A DNA stretch of 64,000 nucleotides from Candidatus Poseidoniaceae archaeon (GTDB taxonomy: Archaea; Thermoplasmatota; Poseidoniia; Poseidoniales; Poseidoniaceae). The DNA is taken from the NCBI GenBank assembly GCA_949372655.1, contig CASIAI010000001.1:263279-327278 (forward strand), given 5' to 3'. The position numbers and the translations under genes are program-made. A model generated the notes under the pieces. That model did no database searches, had not been told where the DNA came from, and worked only from the letters and a program-made list of their open reading frames with translations. Shown one piece after another: positions 18,362 through 25,388 of this stretch (within the stretch, counting starts at the first letter, position 1; every line of letters starts with the position of its first letter).

Positions 18362-20686
18362 CTATGATTTACCCTCAACGTGTAGGGTGCGGCCGCCAAG
18401 CGGCGCAAAAGCGCTGCCCGAGCCATCGTAAAATTTGCCCATCCATTCTACAAAGTGTAGACGGACGGCGTGAATAGTAGGGGAAAGTATCCCGAGTGCT
18501 ATAGCGAATAACTGAATTAGAATAAATAAAACGACGCCTAAGAGTAAAGATATTATGTCACCAGAATCAATTGCGGGGCCTATTTTATCCCAGCCCATGG
18601 TTATGGAAACTTCTGCAATTTTAACACCAGCAACACCGACTCCCATTATCCTGAGGTATGAAAGCGTGTTAGCAAGTAGGCCAAACGTTTCTATTGGCCC
18701 CATGATAAGTCCTCCAACCCATCCAAACTTCTCGTAGACAGCAAGACCAACTATCAGACTTGCAAGTCCAATAATAATTAAGAAAGTCCAAATTTGTATC
18801 TCGAACAACCCATTATAGTCCATAACCATGTTTCTAGCCTGTATTGAACCACCGGTTAGAATCAGTATCCAAGAGCCTTTCTCAAAGTATGCCGCTGCTG
18901 CGCCATGTGCATTGTAAACAGTCACAAGTCCGATTACTAGACCGAGGAAAATATGTGCAATTCCTATGTATACTGACAGGACTACATACTCTTGTAAGCC
19001 ATGGCCAGGGCTTGCTCTATGGAATGGCATATGCAAGCCACCTAGATTGAGCACATCTGCAATTGCATGAGGGACATGTACGTTAGCATAAGTCCAATCA
19101 TAGAAGAAATCGAATGGGGAAGAATTACCTAGCCGACCAGTATCATCCCAAACGAATCCAAATCCTTCAGCGAAAATAATTCCCCAAATAATACACCATA
19201 CACCCATCCACTTGAGTATAGTGATACCATTTTGCGCCAATGGGTCTTTTGCGAATGGTTTGGAGCCCAAGAACGCGGCTAGTAGGTAAATTAGTAGACC
19301 ATACCCCCAATCTCCTAAAATCATGCCATAGAAAAGAGGGAAAGTCATCATCAAAAGCATTGAAGGATCATATGTACCGTATTTCGGCCTTCCAACTAAG
19401 TCGACCAAAAGTTCGAATGGTTCAGTCGCCTTTCCGTTAACGAATTCAATCGGTGGGACTGCGTCATCATGATGTGAATGAGAGGTTGAAGAAGAAACAC
19501 CTGCTAGGGCAATGTCTAATTCAGGTAAGTTGATTTTTCCATCCTTATTTAAGTCTATAACTGAGAGGAACTTTGCCAAATTCCAAGGAGGTAAGTCCTC
19601 TATATTTGCTGCTTTCAAGGCACTTTCGATTTCTTTATACTCTAGGTGCCCTGAATCATCAAGGTCCATCGATTTGAAAAATTGGAAGACCGTCTGATTT
19701 GAAGATTCGAGATAATCGGAAAGCATTACCAATTCTTCGGGATGCTTTTCCTCTTCCTGCTCTTCTTCATGGTGGTGGTGGGAATCTACGTACTCTTCTA
19801 TGGAAACGTGAGATGCACATTCAGAAAGTGCTGCTCTAACTTCATCTTCCTTATTCTTTGGAATCCATGCATCGAGAGCAAAAGCTTGATTACTGACTGC
19901 TACCAAAGTCGGTGCAGTGAATATTTGTTCTTCTCTTTCGAGGTGCTCCTTGACTCTAACAAGGTCTGACCCCTGTGAGTTTGTCCAGGTTTCAAGAGAC
20001 TCGGATGCACTATCTCTCTTAGAGTGAAGTCCTGAAATGGAAGTATTAATTTCTCTAATTCTCTGACTAGGAGTCCCTTCGCCGCTAGGAATCTGAACTG
20101 CTTTAGACCCTAGTTCTGCCAGAGCAATTTGAACTGCTGCGCCATCTTTTGGCTGACATGCAACTGCGATTATACCCTTGGAAACTTTAAGTTCAATATC
20201 TTTGATTATATCACTGAATACTGCTTGGGCTTTAGAAGCCTTACTCGTTTCCGACAAGTAGATTTCCACACCCTCATACCCAGACATCAATTCTAGAGGG
20301 ATGTCTAGAGGAGCAACTCTTGAAAGCGCCTTAAGTTGCTCTTCAAGAGAGGTTATCTCAGAATCACAATCTCTCATGAGTTCAATAAATCCAAGAGCTT
20401 CATCTACTTTAGATTCAAACCCAGCAACCATACCAATGATATTTTCACGAGAGGTTGGCCCATCCATGTTTATGGCATTAACTTCGGATTGAAGTGATCT
20501 AACCTTTGTAAGTAATCTACTGACTATCTCGGAATTATCGCTTTTTATTGAAGAACCAATCCCGATGCCATCTTCGAAGTTACTGTATTCTTCAATATGG
20601 ACGCAACCGAGATTGGTGCATTGGCGAATAACTTCTTCCAATTTACCGACTGGTGCAGCGACGGTTAATCGGGACATTTCAAGCAT
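18362..20686 (-). CDS. atpI: A-type ATP synthase subunit I (a-type) with inserted EF-hand pair
   Basis: Subunit I is the membrane stator that forms the ion half-channels against the c-ring. The soluble N-terminal half has the usual αβ lobe, coiled coil and second lobe (ALDAWIPKNKEDEVRAAL near 270-287). The membrane half starts at PFELLVDLVGRPKYGTYDPS (~423) and keeps the conserved FYGMILGDWGYG and LSYLRIMGVGVAGV, with the channel arginine. Between the halves is an insert of about 110 residues, 302-412: SHHHHEEEQEEEKHPEE, two EF-hand helix-loop-helix units, then TSHSHHDDAV. The loops DLDDSGHLEYKE (341-352) and DLNKDGKINLPE (378-389) have all canonical ligand positions. At 774 aa it is longer than the usual ~650-700. 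GAGGTG precedes ATG 20686. Confidence 0.96.
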   Translation of the reverse strand: MLEMSRLTVAAPVGKLEEVIRQCTNLGCVHIEEYSNFEDGIGIGSSIKSDNSEIVSRLLTKVRSLQSEVNAINMDGPTSRENIIGMVAGFESKVDEALGFIELMRDCDSEITSLEEQLKALSRVAPLDIPLELMSGYEGVEIYLSETSKASKAQAVFSDIIKDIELKVSKGIIAVACQPKDGAAVQIALAELGSKAVQIPSGEGTPSQRIREINTSISGLHSKRDSASESLETWTNSQGSDLVRVKEHLEREEQIFTAPTLVAVSNQAFALDAWIPKNKEDEVRAALSECASHVSIEEYVDSHHHHEEEQEEEKHPEELVMLSDYLESSNQTVFQFFKSMDLDDSGHLEYKEIESALKAANIEDLPPWNLAKFLSVIDLNKDGKINLPELDIALAGVSSSTSHSHHDDAVPPIEFVNGKATEPFELLVDLVGRPKYGTYDPSMLLMMTFPLFYGMILGDWGYGLLIYLLAAFLGSKPFAKDPLAQNGITILKWMGVWCIIWGIIFAEGFGFVWDDTGRLGNSSPFDFFYDWTYANVHVPHAIADVLNLGGLHMPFHRASPGHGLQEYVVLSVYIGIAHIFLGLVIGLVTVYNAHGAAAAYFEKGSWILILTGGSIQARNMVMDYNGLFEIQIWTFLIIIGLASLIVGLAVYEKFGWVGGLIMGPIETFGLLANTLSYLRIMGVGVAGVKIAEVSITMGWDKIGPAIDSGDIISLLLGVVLFILIQLFAIALGILSPTIHAVRLHFVEWMGKFYDGSGSAFAPLGGRTLHVEGKS

Positions 20687-20695
20687 AATTACACC

Positions 20696-21007
20696 TCAAA
20701 ATGTGGTCATCGTATCTAAAATTGATTTTACTGCTTTATCTAAATTCTTAGATGCATTGGACTCTATGTTCTCAACTTCCTTTGAACCAGTCTTTTGGAC
20801 TTTACTAGCCTCTTTATCGGCTCCTTCTCTTGCCGTATCAAGCTTCACTTGTGTATTTGATAAAGAATCGTCTGCTGCACTTGCAACAATTTCGCTAGAT
20901 TTCTTCCTAGCATCTGATAAAATTTTGGATGATTCACTTTGCGCATCAGCCAGTTGCTTCGCTGCTTCGCGCTCGGTTTGCTTGATTTTACGAAGAACGT
21001 CGGACAT
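20696..21007 (-). CDS. atpH: A-type ATP synthase subunit H (peripheral stalk)
   Basis: Subunit H is a ~100-aa coiled coil that pairs with subunit E. The sequence SDVLRKIKQTEREAAKQLAD, followed by long heptad-like Ala/Lys/Glu/Ser stretches, fits AtpH/AhaH, and it occupies the standard first position of the operon. The start is ambiguous. AGGTG is 6 bases before TTG 21013 and 12 bases before ATG 21007; I give the ATG, and the TTG would add only two residues. Its stop lies just before the atpI ribosome binding site. Confidence 0.85.
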   Translation of the reverse strand: MSDVLRKIKQTEREAAKQLADAQSESSKILSDARKKSSEIVASAADDSLSNTQVKLDTAREGADKEASKVQKTGSKEVENIESNASKNLDKAVKSILDTMTTF

Positions 21008-21037
21008 ACCCAAGTAAATCACCTATATTTCTCCGTA

Positions 21038-21100
21038 TTATAGGGGGTTTATCAGTGTAGTGATTGAACAACCTTTCATTTCCAATCCAAATATTGGCAT
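21038..21100 (-). CDS. Possible 20-residue small protein upstream of atpH
   Basis: An ATG at 21100 opens a 20-codon frame, MPIFGLEMKGCSITTLINPL, ending in TAA at 21038-21040. It lies 15 bases after the methyltransferase stop and 30 bases before atpH. The leader TTTGAGGACTTAAT-ATG is nearly the same as the one at the methyltransferase start, TTGAGGACTCAAT-ATG, with identical spacing. That makes a translated ORF plausible, but a peptide this short can arise by chance. It could act as a leader peptide, or the repeat may simply reflect a common ribosome binding site. Function is unknown. Confidence 0.35.
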   Translation of the reverse strand: MPIFGLEMKGCSITTLINPL

Positions 21101-21115
21101 ATTAAGTCCTCAAAG

Positions 21116-21862
21116 TTACTGTTTTGGCTTGAAAGCCCTGAACCTACTCGACATACCAAATGGAAGAAGTAATCTCCCTTGAACGTCTTCGAAGCCCACT
21201 TCTCTCATCACTTTCCTGTAATATCCATTTGTCCCATAATGAGAATATGTACGAGCCAGACCTTTCCAAGGGTGGTCTTTCTCTTTAGTGATTACCCGAG
21301 CGATGAGTTGCACTATTGTCGCCATCCATATTCTGCCAGCTAACCCATGGAACCAATTGGCTTTCCCAGCATCACAAATCACTAACCGACCGCCTGGTTT
21401 TAGTACTCTGAAAATTTCTTCAAGGCCTTTCTTCTTATCTTGGAAGTCTCTAAAAGAAAATAAACAAAATACACGATCAAAGGTATCATCCGGAAGAGGT
21501 ATTGATTCTGCAATAGCCTCAACATACTGAGCCGGCTCTTCACCCCTGGCTTTCCTAGCAGAATCAACTCGTTTCTTAGCCACCCTTAGCATTTCTGCTG
21601 ATGGGTCTAAACAAGTGACATCCAAACCGACTAGATCTTCAGCAAAAGAACCAGGCCCGCATCCTACTTCTAGAACCTTCATTCCATCTTCAGCATGACC
21701 TCGAACGTTTCTCCTCCAGACTTTGTCTTGCCCGAAAGTCATCCATCGGTTCACCCTATCATAGTGCGGAATTGATTGCTCTAACTGCTCTTCTAATTTT
21801 GTCCAAGCACCTAAATCAATGCCTGAAGGGTCGTATCCGCCCGTAGAACTCCTATCCGACAT
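21116..21862 (-). CDS. SAM-dependent methyltransferase, UbiE/MenG-like
   Basis: This is a class I SAM methyltransferase of 248 aa. Motif I is VLEVGCGPGSFAEDLVG (about residues 62-78). The acidic residue ending β2 is in LDPSAEMLRVAKKR. FDRVFCLFSFRDFQDKKKGL and EIFRVLKPGGRLVICDAGK follow, the latter being the motif shared by UbiE/COQ5 C-methyltransferases. Quinone methylation would suit a gene placed just before the ATP synthase operon, but the substrate cannot be read from sequence. It lies 55 bases downstream of the KaiC-like trio on the same strand, with GAGGA before ATG 21862. Confidence 0.75.
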   Translation of the reverse strand: MSDRSSTGGYDPSGIDLGAWTKLEEQLEQSIPHYDRVNRWMTFGQDKVWRRNVRGHAEDGMKVLEVGCGPGSFAEDLVGLDVTCLDPSAEMLRVAKKRVDSARKARGEEPAQYVEAIAESIPLPDDTFDRVFCLFSFRDFQDKKKGLEEIFRVLKPGGRLVICDAGKANWFHGLAGRIWMATIVQLIARVITKEKDHPWKGLARTYSHYGTNGYYRKVMREVGFEDVQGRLLLPFGMSSRFRAFKPKQ

Positions 21863-21917
21863 ATTGAGTCCTCAAGGCTGACCTCTTTGGACATATCGTT
21901 TTCCAAGCAACTCTTAA

Positions 21918-22721
21918 TCAAGCGATACGCTCGACTGTTTCTGGAGTAATACCTTCTTCTGGAGTCACTCTGAAAACTAGGATCTTCAAATTTTCAGGAG
22001 CATTTCTGAACTTCGAGACAATCATAGATGTTTCAAAGTCAGTACCTATAGTCCTAACTTGGAAAGATAGCACCATATCAGCAATAGATGCAAGTTCTTG
22101 CTTTATCAAGGGTGAAAGACCATCTGTAGAAACCGAAATCAGAATTAGACCCCTGTATAATTGTGCATGTGCTTGTAGCATCCTTACCATTGCAACTACC
22201 CTAGCAGGGTCTTCTCTTTGAAGGAAGAAATCAAGACTGTCAATTACTGCTCTAAAGTAAGGCCCCAAAGCCATAACTTCATTTGTCACTTCGGTCAGAT
22301 AATCTTGCGTCACATCATCGACAAATCTTGTTTGAGCTAATCTTTGTATGTCTTCAAGTCTGAAACCTTCTAATCTATACCTACTAGCGAGTAATTCTTT
22401 TTCTAAAACATTGGAATTATATTCTTCACCGATAGTCCTAACATTGATGTCTAAAGGCCAACTATATTTTTGGAAAATCCTAACAATTTCCGCTTGACCC
22501 TCGTTGGTTGAAATATATAGGGTGTTTTCTGACTCTTCTGCAGGTGAAACGAATTGTTTAGCAAAAAGTTCACTTCCAGAACCCGTGTCAGTAAATGCGA
22601 TCATTGTGAACCCTCTAGGAACTCCACCATGCATTTCATTATCGAACTTTGGAACACCGAATGAGCCCACTGAGCCAAAGAACTTTTCATCTTCTTTATC
22701 GAACTTGAATTCTGTTGCCAT
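21918..22721 (-). CDS. RecA/KaiC-like ATPase-fold protein with degenerate P-loop
   Basis: The N-terminal half follows the KaiC pattern: FGVPKFDNEMHGGVPRGFTM, then FTDTGSGSELFAKQFV where a Walker A would be. The P-loop Lys is replaced by Ser, so ATP hydrolysis is doubtful. A Walker-B-like YFRAVIDSLDFF and a following LYRGLILISVSTDGL strand complete the RecA-like core. The C-terminus FRNAPENLKILVFRVTPEEG resembles the end of KaiC domains. ATG 22721 was chosen for the GAGGTG 6 bases upstream, giving 267 aa. It is the third of three adjacent, related genes. Binding to the intact paralogue as a regulatory subunit is inferred. Confidence 0.65.
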   Translation of the reverse strand: MATEFKFDKEDEKFFGSVGSFGVPKFDNEMHGGVPRGFTMIAFTDTGSGSELFAKQFVSPAEESENTLYISTNEGQAEIVRIFQKYSWPLDINVRTIGEEYNSNVLEKELLASRYRLEGFRLEDIQRLAQTRFVDDVTQDYLTEVTNEVMALGPYFRAVIDSLDFFLQREDPARVVAMVRMLQAHAQLYRGLILISVSTDGLSPLIKQELASIADMVLSFQVRTIGTDFETSMIVSKFRNAPENLKILVFRVTPEEGITPETVERIA

Positions 22722-22731
22722 AAATTTCACC

Positions 22732-23322
22732 TCAATGTATTACGACTTGCCCTCTGTCAATTAGGTCAGTACAATATAAATCTAAATTTGATAATACTAA
22801 TGGAGGCGTTTGATCTGGTACATTGAGAATAACAGTTAGTACTTCTTGTTGCCTAAATGTGTTAATGAAAGTATGAAGATATTCTGCTAACATTCTATCC
22901 TCATTGTAAATCGCTAAAGAATTAACACTGTCTAGGAATATGAAATTACGCTCGCTATCTGTTGTTTTAAGAATATATAATGTCCTTAGAAGTACGGATT
23001 CTAGCATAATTGGGCTATCTACAAAATGAATATTCGAATAAGGCACAGTAGTACCACCTAAAATTCCTGATGAAACCAAATCAATAAATTGGATATGAGA
23101 TACATCGACGCCAATTGCTTCGAATCCTTTGATAACTTCAGCAGCGCCTCTACTGGCACTAATGTAAACTCCGCTCATCTCAAACATTTGAAGCAAAGGG
23201 ATCATTGTACTTGCTGTGACCATGAAGGCATTCGAATTGCCACAACGGACTTGGACTGCGCTATTTAGTGAAACTTCAGTCAATTGGTCGGCAATACCTT
23301 GATCTAAATCGAACATATTCAT
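22732..23322 (-). CDS. Truncated RecA/KaiC-like protein without Walker A
   Basis: This is a ~196-aa protein with the strand order of the RecA fold: VQVRCGNSNAFMVTASTMIP, then GVYISASRGAAEVIKGFEAI, NFIFLDSVNSLAIYNEDRML and VLTVILNVPDQTPPLVLSNL. The FLDSVNSL segment sits where KaiC proteins have Walker B, but no GxxGxGKT is present. The start is placed at ATG 23322, where ATGA overlaps the stop of the upstream KaiC-like gene; ATG 23331 is the alternative. Tight coupling with its two neighbours suggests one complex. The family assignment is by fold pattern and neighbourhood, so confidence is moderate. Confidence 0.55.
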   Translation of the reverse strand: MNMFDLDQGIADQLTEVSLNSAVQVRCGNSNAFMVTASTMIPLLQMFEMSGVYISASRGAAEVIKGFEAIGVDVSHIQFIDLVSSGILGGTTVPYSNIHFVDSPIMLESVLLRTLYILKTTDSERNFIFLDSVNSLAIYNEDRMLAEYLHTFINTFRQQEVLTVILNVPDQTPPLVLSNLDLYCTDLIDRGQVVIH

Positions 23323-24101
23323 GCACCCCATCTATTGTGAGTATCGCTTACTGCGCCCCACTTGAGCATTGGTGTCAACATGACTCCTAAAGGAGTAAGT
23401 TCAATGGCATGCTTAGCCCTACTGTGAGAAGTACCTCTCATCTTAACTACCTGCAAGAACCGTAGCAAGTGACCCATCCTTTCGACATCGCCAAGAACGA
23501 TAATACCATCCGCAATCGCCTCTTCCACCCCAAAAGAAGACCAGTGAGCATTCTCTGTAGCGGAGGTGATTTCTGCAATCAAAATTGTTGTACACCCTAA
23601 TGTCGCTAATTTCTTACCTAATGTGAACAAAAAGTCTCTAATCAATTGTTCAGATTTAATCTTATAACAAAGAGTAGTTACAGAATCAATAACCAACCTC
23701 GTAACTCCGATTGTGTTTACGATATCTACAATTGCTTTGATTAATGAGTGGACATCGTCTAAATCGAAAGAAGATTTTTCTAGGCCAAGCCATGAATATA
23801 GTACGTCCATATCGAATACATTTATCAATCCCGAATCTACCATTTTTACATCGAAGAATTTGAATTGCCTGATATTCTCAAGTAACTTAACCGACGGCTC
23901 TGTTGCTGTAAAATGAGCACATGCCTCGCCTGAATCAGCACCTCGAACTAAGAATTCCATACCCAGTGTTGTTTTACCTGAACCACAAGTTCCAGATGCC
24001 AAAACGGTTGAACCATATGGAATTCCACCCCTTAGAATTTCATCTAAACCATGCACACCTGTTATGCATCGGTCTCTGGAATATTGGCCGGCTGGTTGCA
24101 T
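23319..24101 (-). CDS. KaiC-like RecA-superfamily ATPase
   Basis: A single KaiC domain of 260 aa. Visible features are TGVHGLDEILRGGIPYGSTV, Walker A GTCGSGKT at residues 37-44, Walker B TRLVIDS ending near 140, and LGCTTILIAEITSATE. Of the catalytic glutamate pair of KaiC only the first is retained (FTATEPSVKLL, E68). The C-terminal block DGIIVLGDVERMGHLLRFLQ leading to VKMRGTSHS is typical of archaeal KaiC-like proteins. It is the first and only fully equipped member of three consecutive RecA-like genes. Such ATPases regulate archaella, signalling or gas vesicles in other archaea; no such partner is adjacent here, so the role is open. Confidence 0.8.
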   Translation of the reverse strand: MQPAGQYSRDRCITGVHGLDEILRGGIPYGSTVLASGTCGSGKTTLGMEFLVRGADSGEACAHFTATEPSVKLLENIRQFKFFDVKMVDSGLINVFDMDVLYSWLGLEKSSFDLDDVHSLIKAIVDIVNTIGVTRLVIDSVTTLCYKIKSEQLIRDFLFTLGKKLATLGCTTILIAEITSATENAHWSSFGVEEAIADGIIVLGDVERMGHLLRFLQVVKMRGTSHSRAKHAIELTPLGVMLTPMLKWGAVSDTHNRWGA

Positions 24102-24163
24102 GGGGAACAGTTAGGCTAAATCGCTTAGGTTCATGAAGCATGCGCCCGAGTCCAAAGTCAACT

Positions 24164-24180
24164 ATACTCTTAAAAAATAT
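24164..24180 (-). promoter_or_regulatory. Possible T-rich terminator / TATA element
   Basis: Reading the minus strand, TAATATTTTTTAAGAG follows the stop of the lamin-tail gene and precedes the KaiC-like gene by about 65-75 bases. A T6 run suits archaeal termination, and TTTTTTAAG suits a TATA element with transcription beginning around 24140. Assignment is by composition and position only. Confidence 0.3.
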
Positions 24181-24188
24181 TAGTTTGC

Positions 24189-25265
24189 CTAATTCCCAGG
24201 GCTGGATTGATCAGGAATTGACCAATCATTAGAAGAAGCTGGCAAGTCACCATTCCACTCCAATGTTTGCCCTGGAGTCAAGAAAAACCCGGTATCTCCG
24301 CCCCATTCGACTCTAAACATTTCCACAGGACGATATTCGGATAATTGAGTATAACTCAATTTTACAATCCCAGCGCCATCATCGAGAGCATTTATCATCC
24401 CCACGCCTAAAAACCCAGATTGCCCTAAATCTATAATATGTGTAGCATTACCTATTTGTTGAGATATCTCATCCCCTGTAAAGATTGTAGTAGAATGACC
24501 AACTAATACCCCCTCCTTAAGCAAAAGATTAGAATCCGCTGAAGGTGATGTATGAGTAAAACTCCAACCTTCAAGAGAGATTGCAAAATCATTTGGATTT
24601 GAGACTTCAATCCATTCCGGACTGCCTGAAACCGACCTTGGACTTATCTCTGTAATATACAAGGCATTAGATTTCCTACCACCATCATGTACTTCTAAAA
24701 TCAACTGTATCTTTTCCGAGCCATCTTGGAAAGTAACTGAGGCGCTAGAAGAAGTTTGAGCTGTATTCCGAGGAGTACCCCCCTCGAATAATATCAAATT
24801 AATTCTCGAAGAATTATCACTTTCTGTAACCTTAATTTGAACATATAAACTTAATCCTTCATCCAAGCCTAAACCTTTAGCCATCCCATCCTCAGTTACT
24901 TTAGAAAGTGAACTAACTCTATCAAAATCGAGCATCCCGTCCTGCATTAGGCCAACTTGAACTACTCCTTTATCCAAATCACTTGCGTCTATCTCATGCC
25001 AGTCTGATGTTGCATTTTGATAATCTAAATTTAACCCCAATATCGGAACAAACCAACCGCTATTGGAGGTCATCCGGTCTAAACCATTGTATGCTGCACG
25101 GTCTATTCGATCTACTGAAGTGTCATTAGAGCCCATTTCTAGCTGAGCCAATGATAGAAAAGCAGTTAGTATCATCAGAAATAGAGTGAAGGCGGAAAGA
25201 AATTCAATTACTGCTGTTAAGCCACCCTCATTTCTTTGAAGAGAATGAGTAGCCTGCTTGCGCAT
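24189..25265 (-). CDS. Pilin-like, lamin-tail-domain surface protein
   Basis: The 358-aa product starts MRKQATHSLQRNEGGLTAVI, followed by a hydrophobic stretch to about residue 41. This is the organisation of archaeal pilin-like (class III signal) N-termini, although the cleavage motif is not a perfect match. After a ~150-residue middle region, residues 201-305 form a lamin-tail domain: YITEISPRSVSGSPEWIEVS, NPNDFAISLEGWSFTH, and LVGHSTTIFTGDE. The C-terminus WSIPDQSSPGN also fits that family's ending. LTDs occur in many secreted bacterial and archaeal proteins. The combination suggests a β-sandwich displayed on a pilus-like or membrane anchor. It is divergent from the 994-codon surface-protein ORF. 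Confidence 0.65.
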   Translation of the reverse strand: MRKQATHSLQRNEGGLTAVIEFLSAFTLFLMILTAFLSLAQLEMGSNDTSVDRIDRAAYNGLDRMTSNSGWFVPILGLNLDYQNATSDWHEIDASDLDKGVVQVGLMQDGMLDFDRVSSLSKVTEDGMAKGLGLDEGLSLYVQIKVTESDNSSRINLILFEGGTPRNTAQTSSSASVTFQDGSEKIQLILEVHDGGRKSNALYITEISPRSVSGSPEWIEVSNPNDFAISLEGWSFTHTSPSADSNLLLKEGVLVGHSTTIFTGDEISQQIGNATHIIDLGQSGFLGVGMINALDDGAGIVKLSYTQLSEYRPVEMFRVEWGGDTGFFLTPGQTLEWNGDLPASSNDWSIPDQSSPGN

Positions 25266-25388
25266 GTCAATGGTAAGCGAGAGTAATTGAAGAGGTTGCC
25301 GATTGACATATAGGATTGGGTATGATTTTGAGCGTTTTTTGCTAATTGGAAGCGATGAGTCTTTGAATGTTCAATGAGAGGAAGGTGT

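Noticed and set aside
24102-24188. Archaellum or pilus operon at the KaiC-like genes
   Set aside because: Only a pilin-like protein and KaiC-like ATPases are present; no FlaI/FlaJ-type ATPase or membrane platform is seen within the window.
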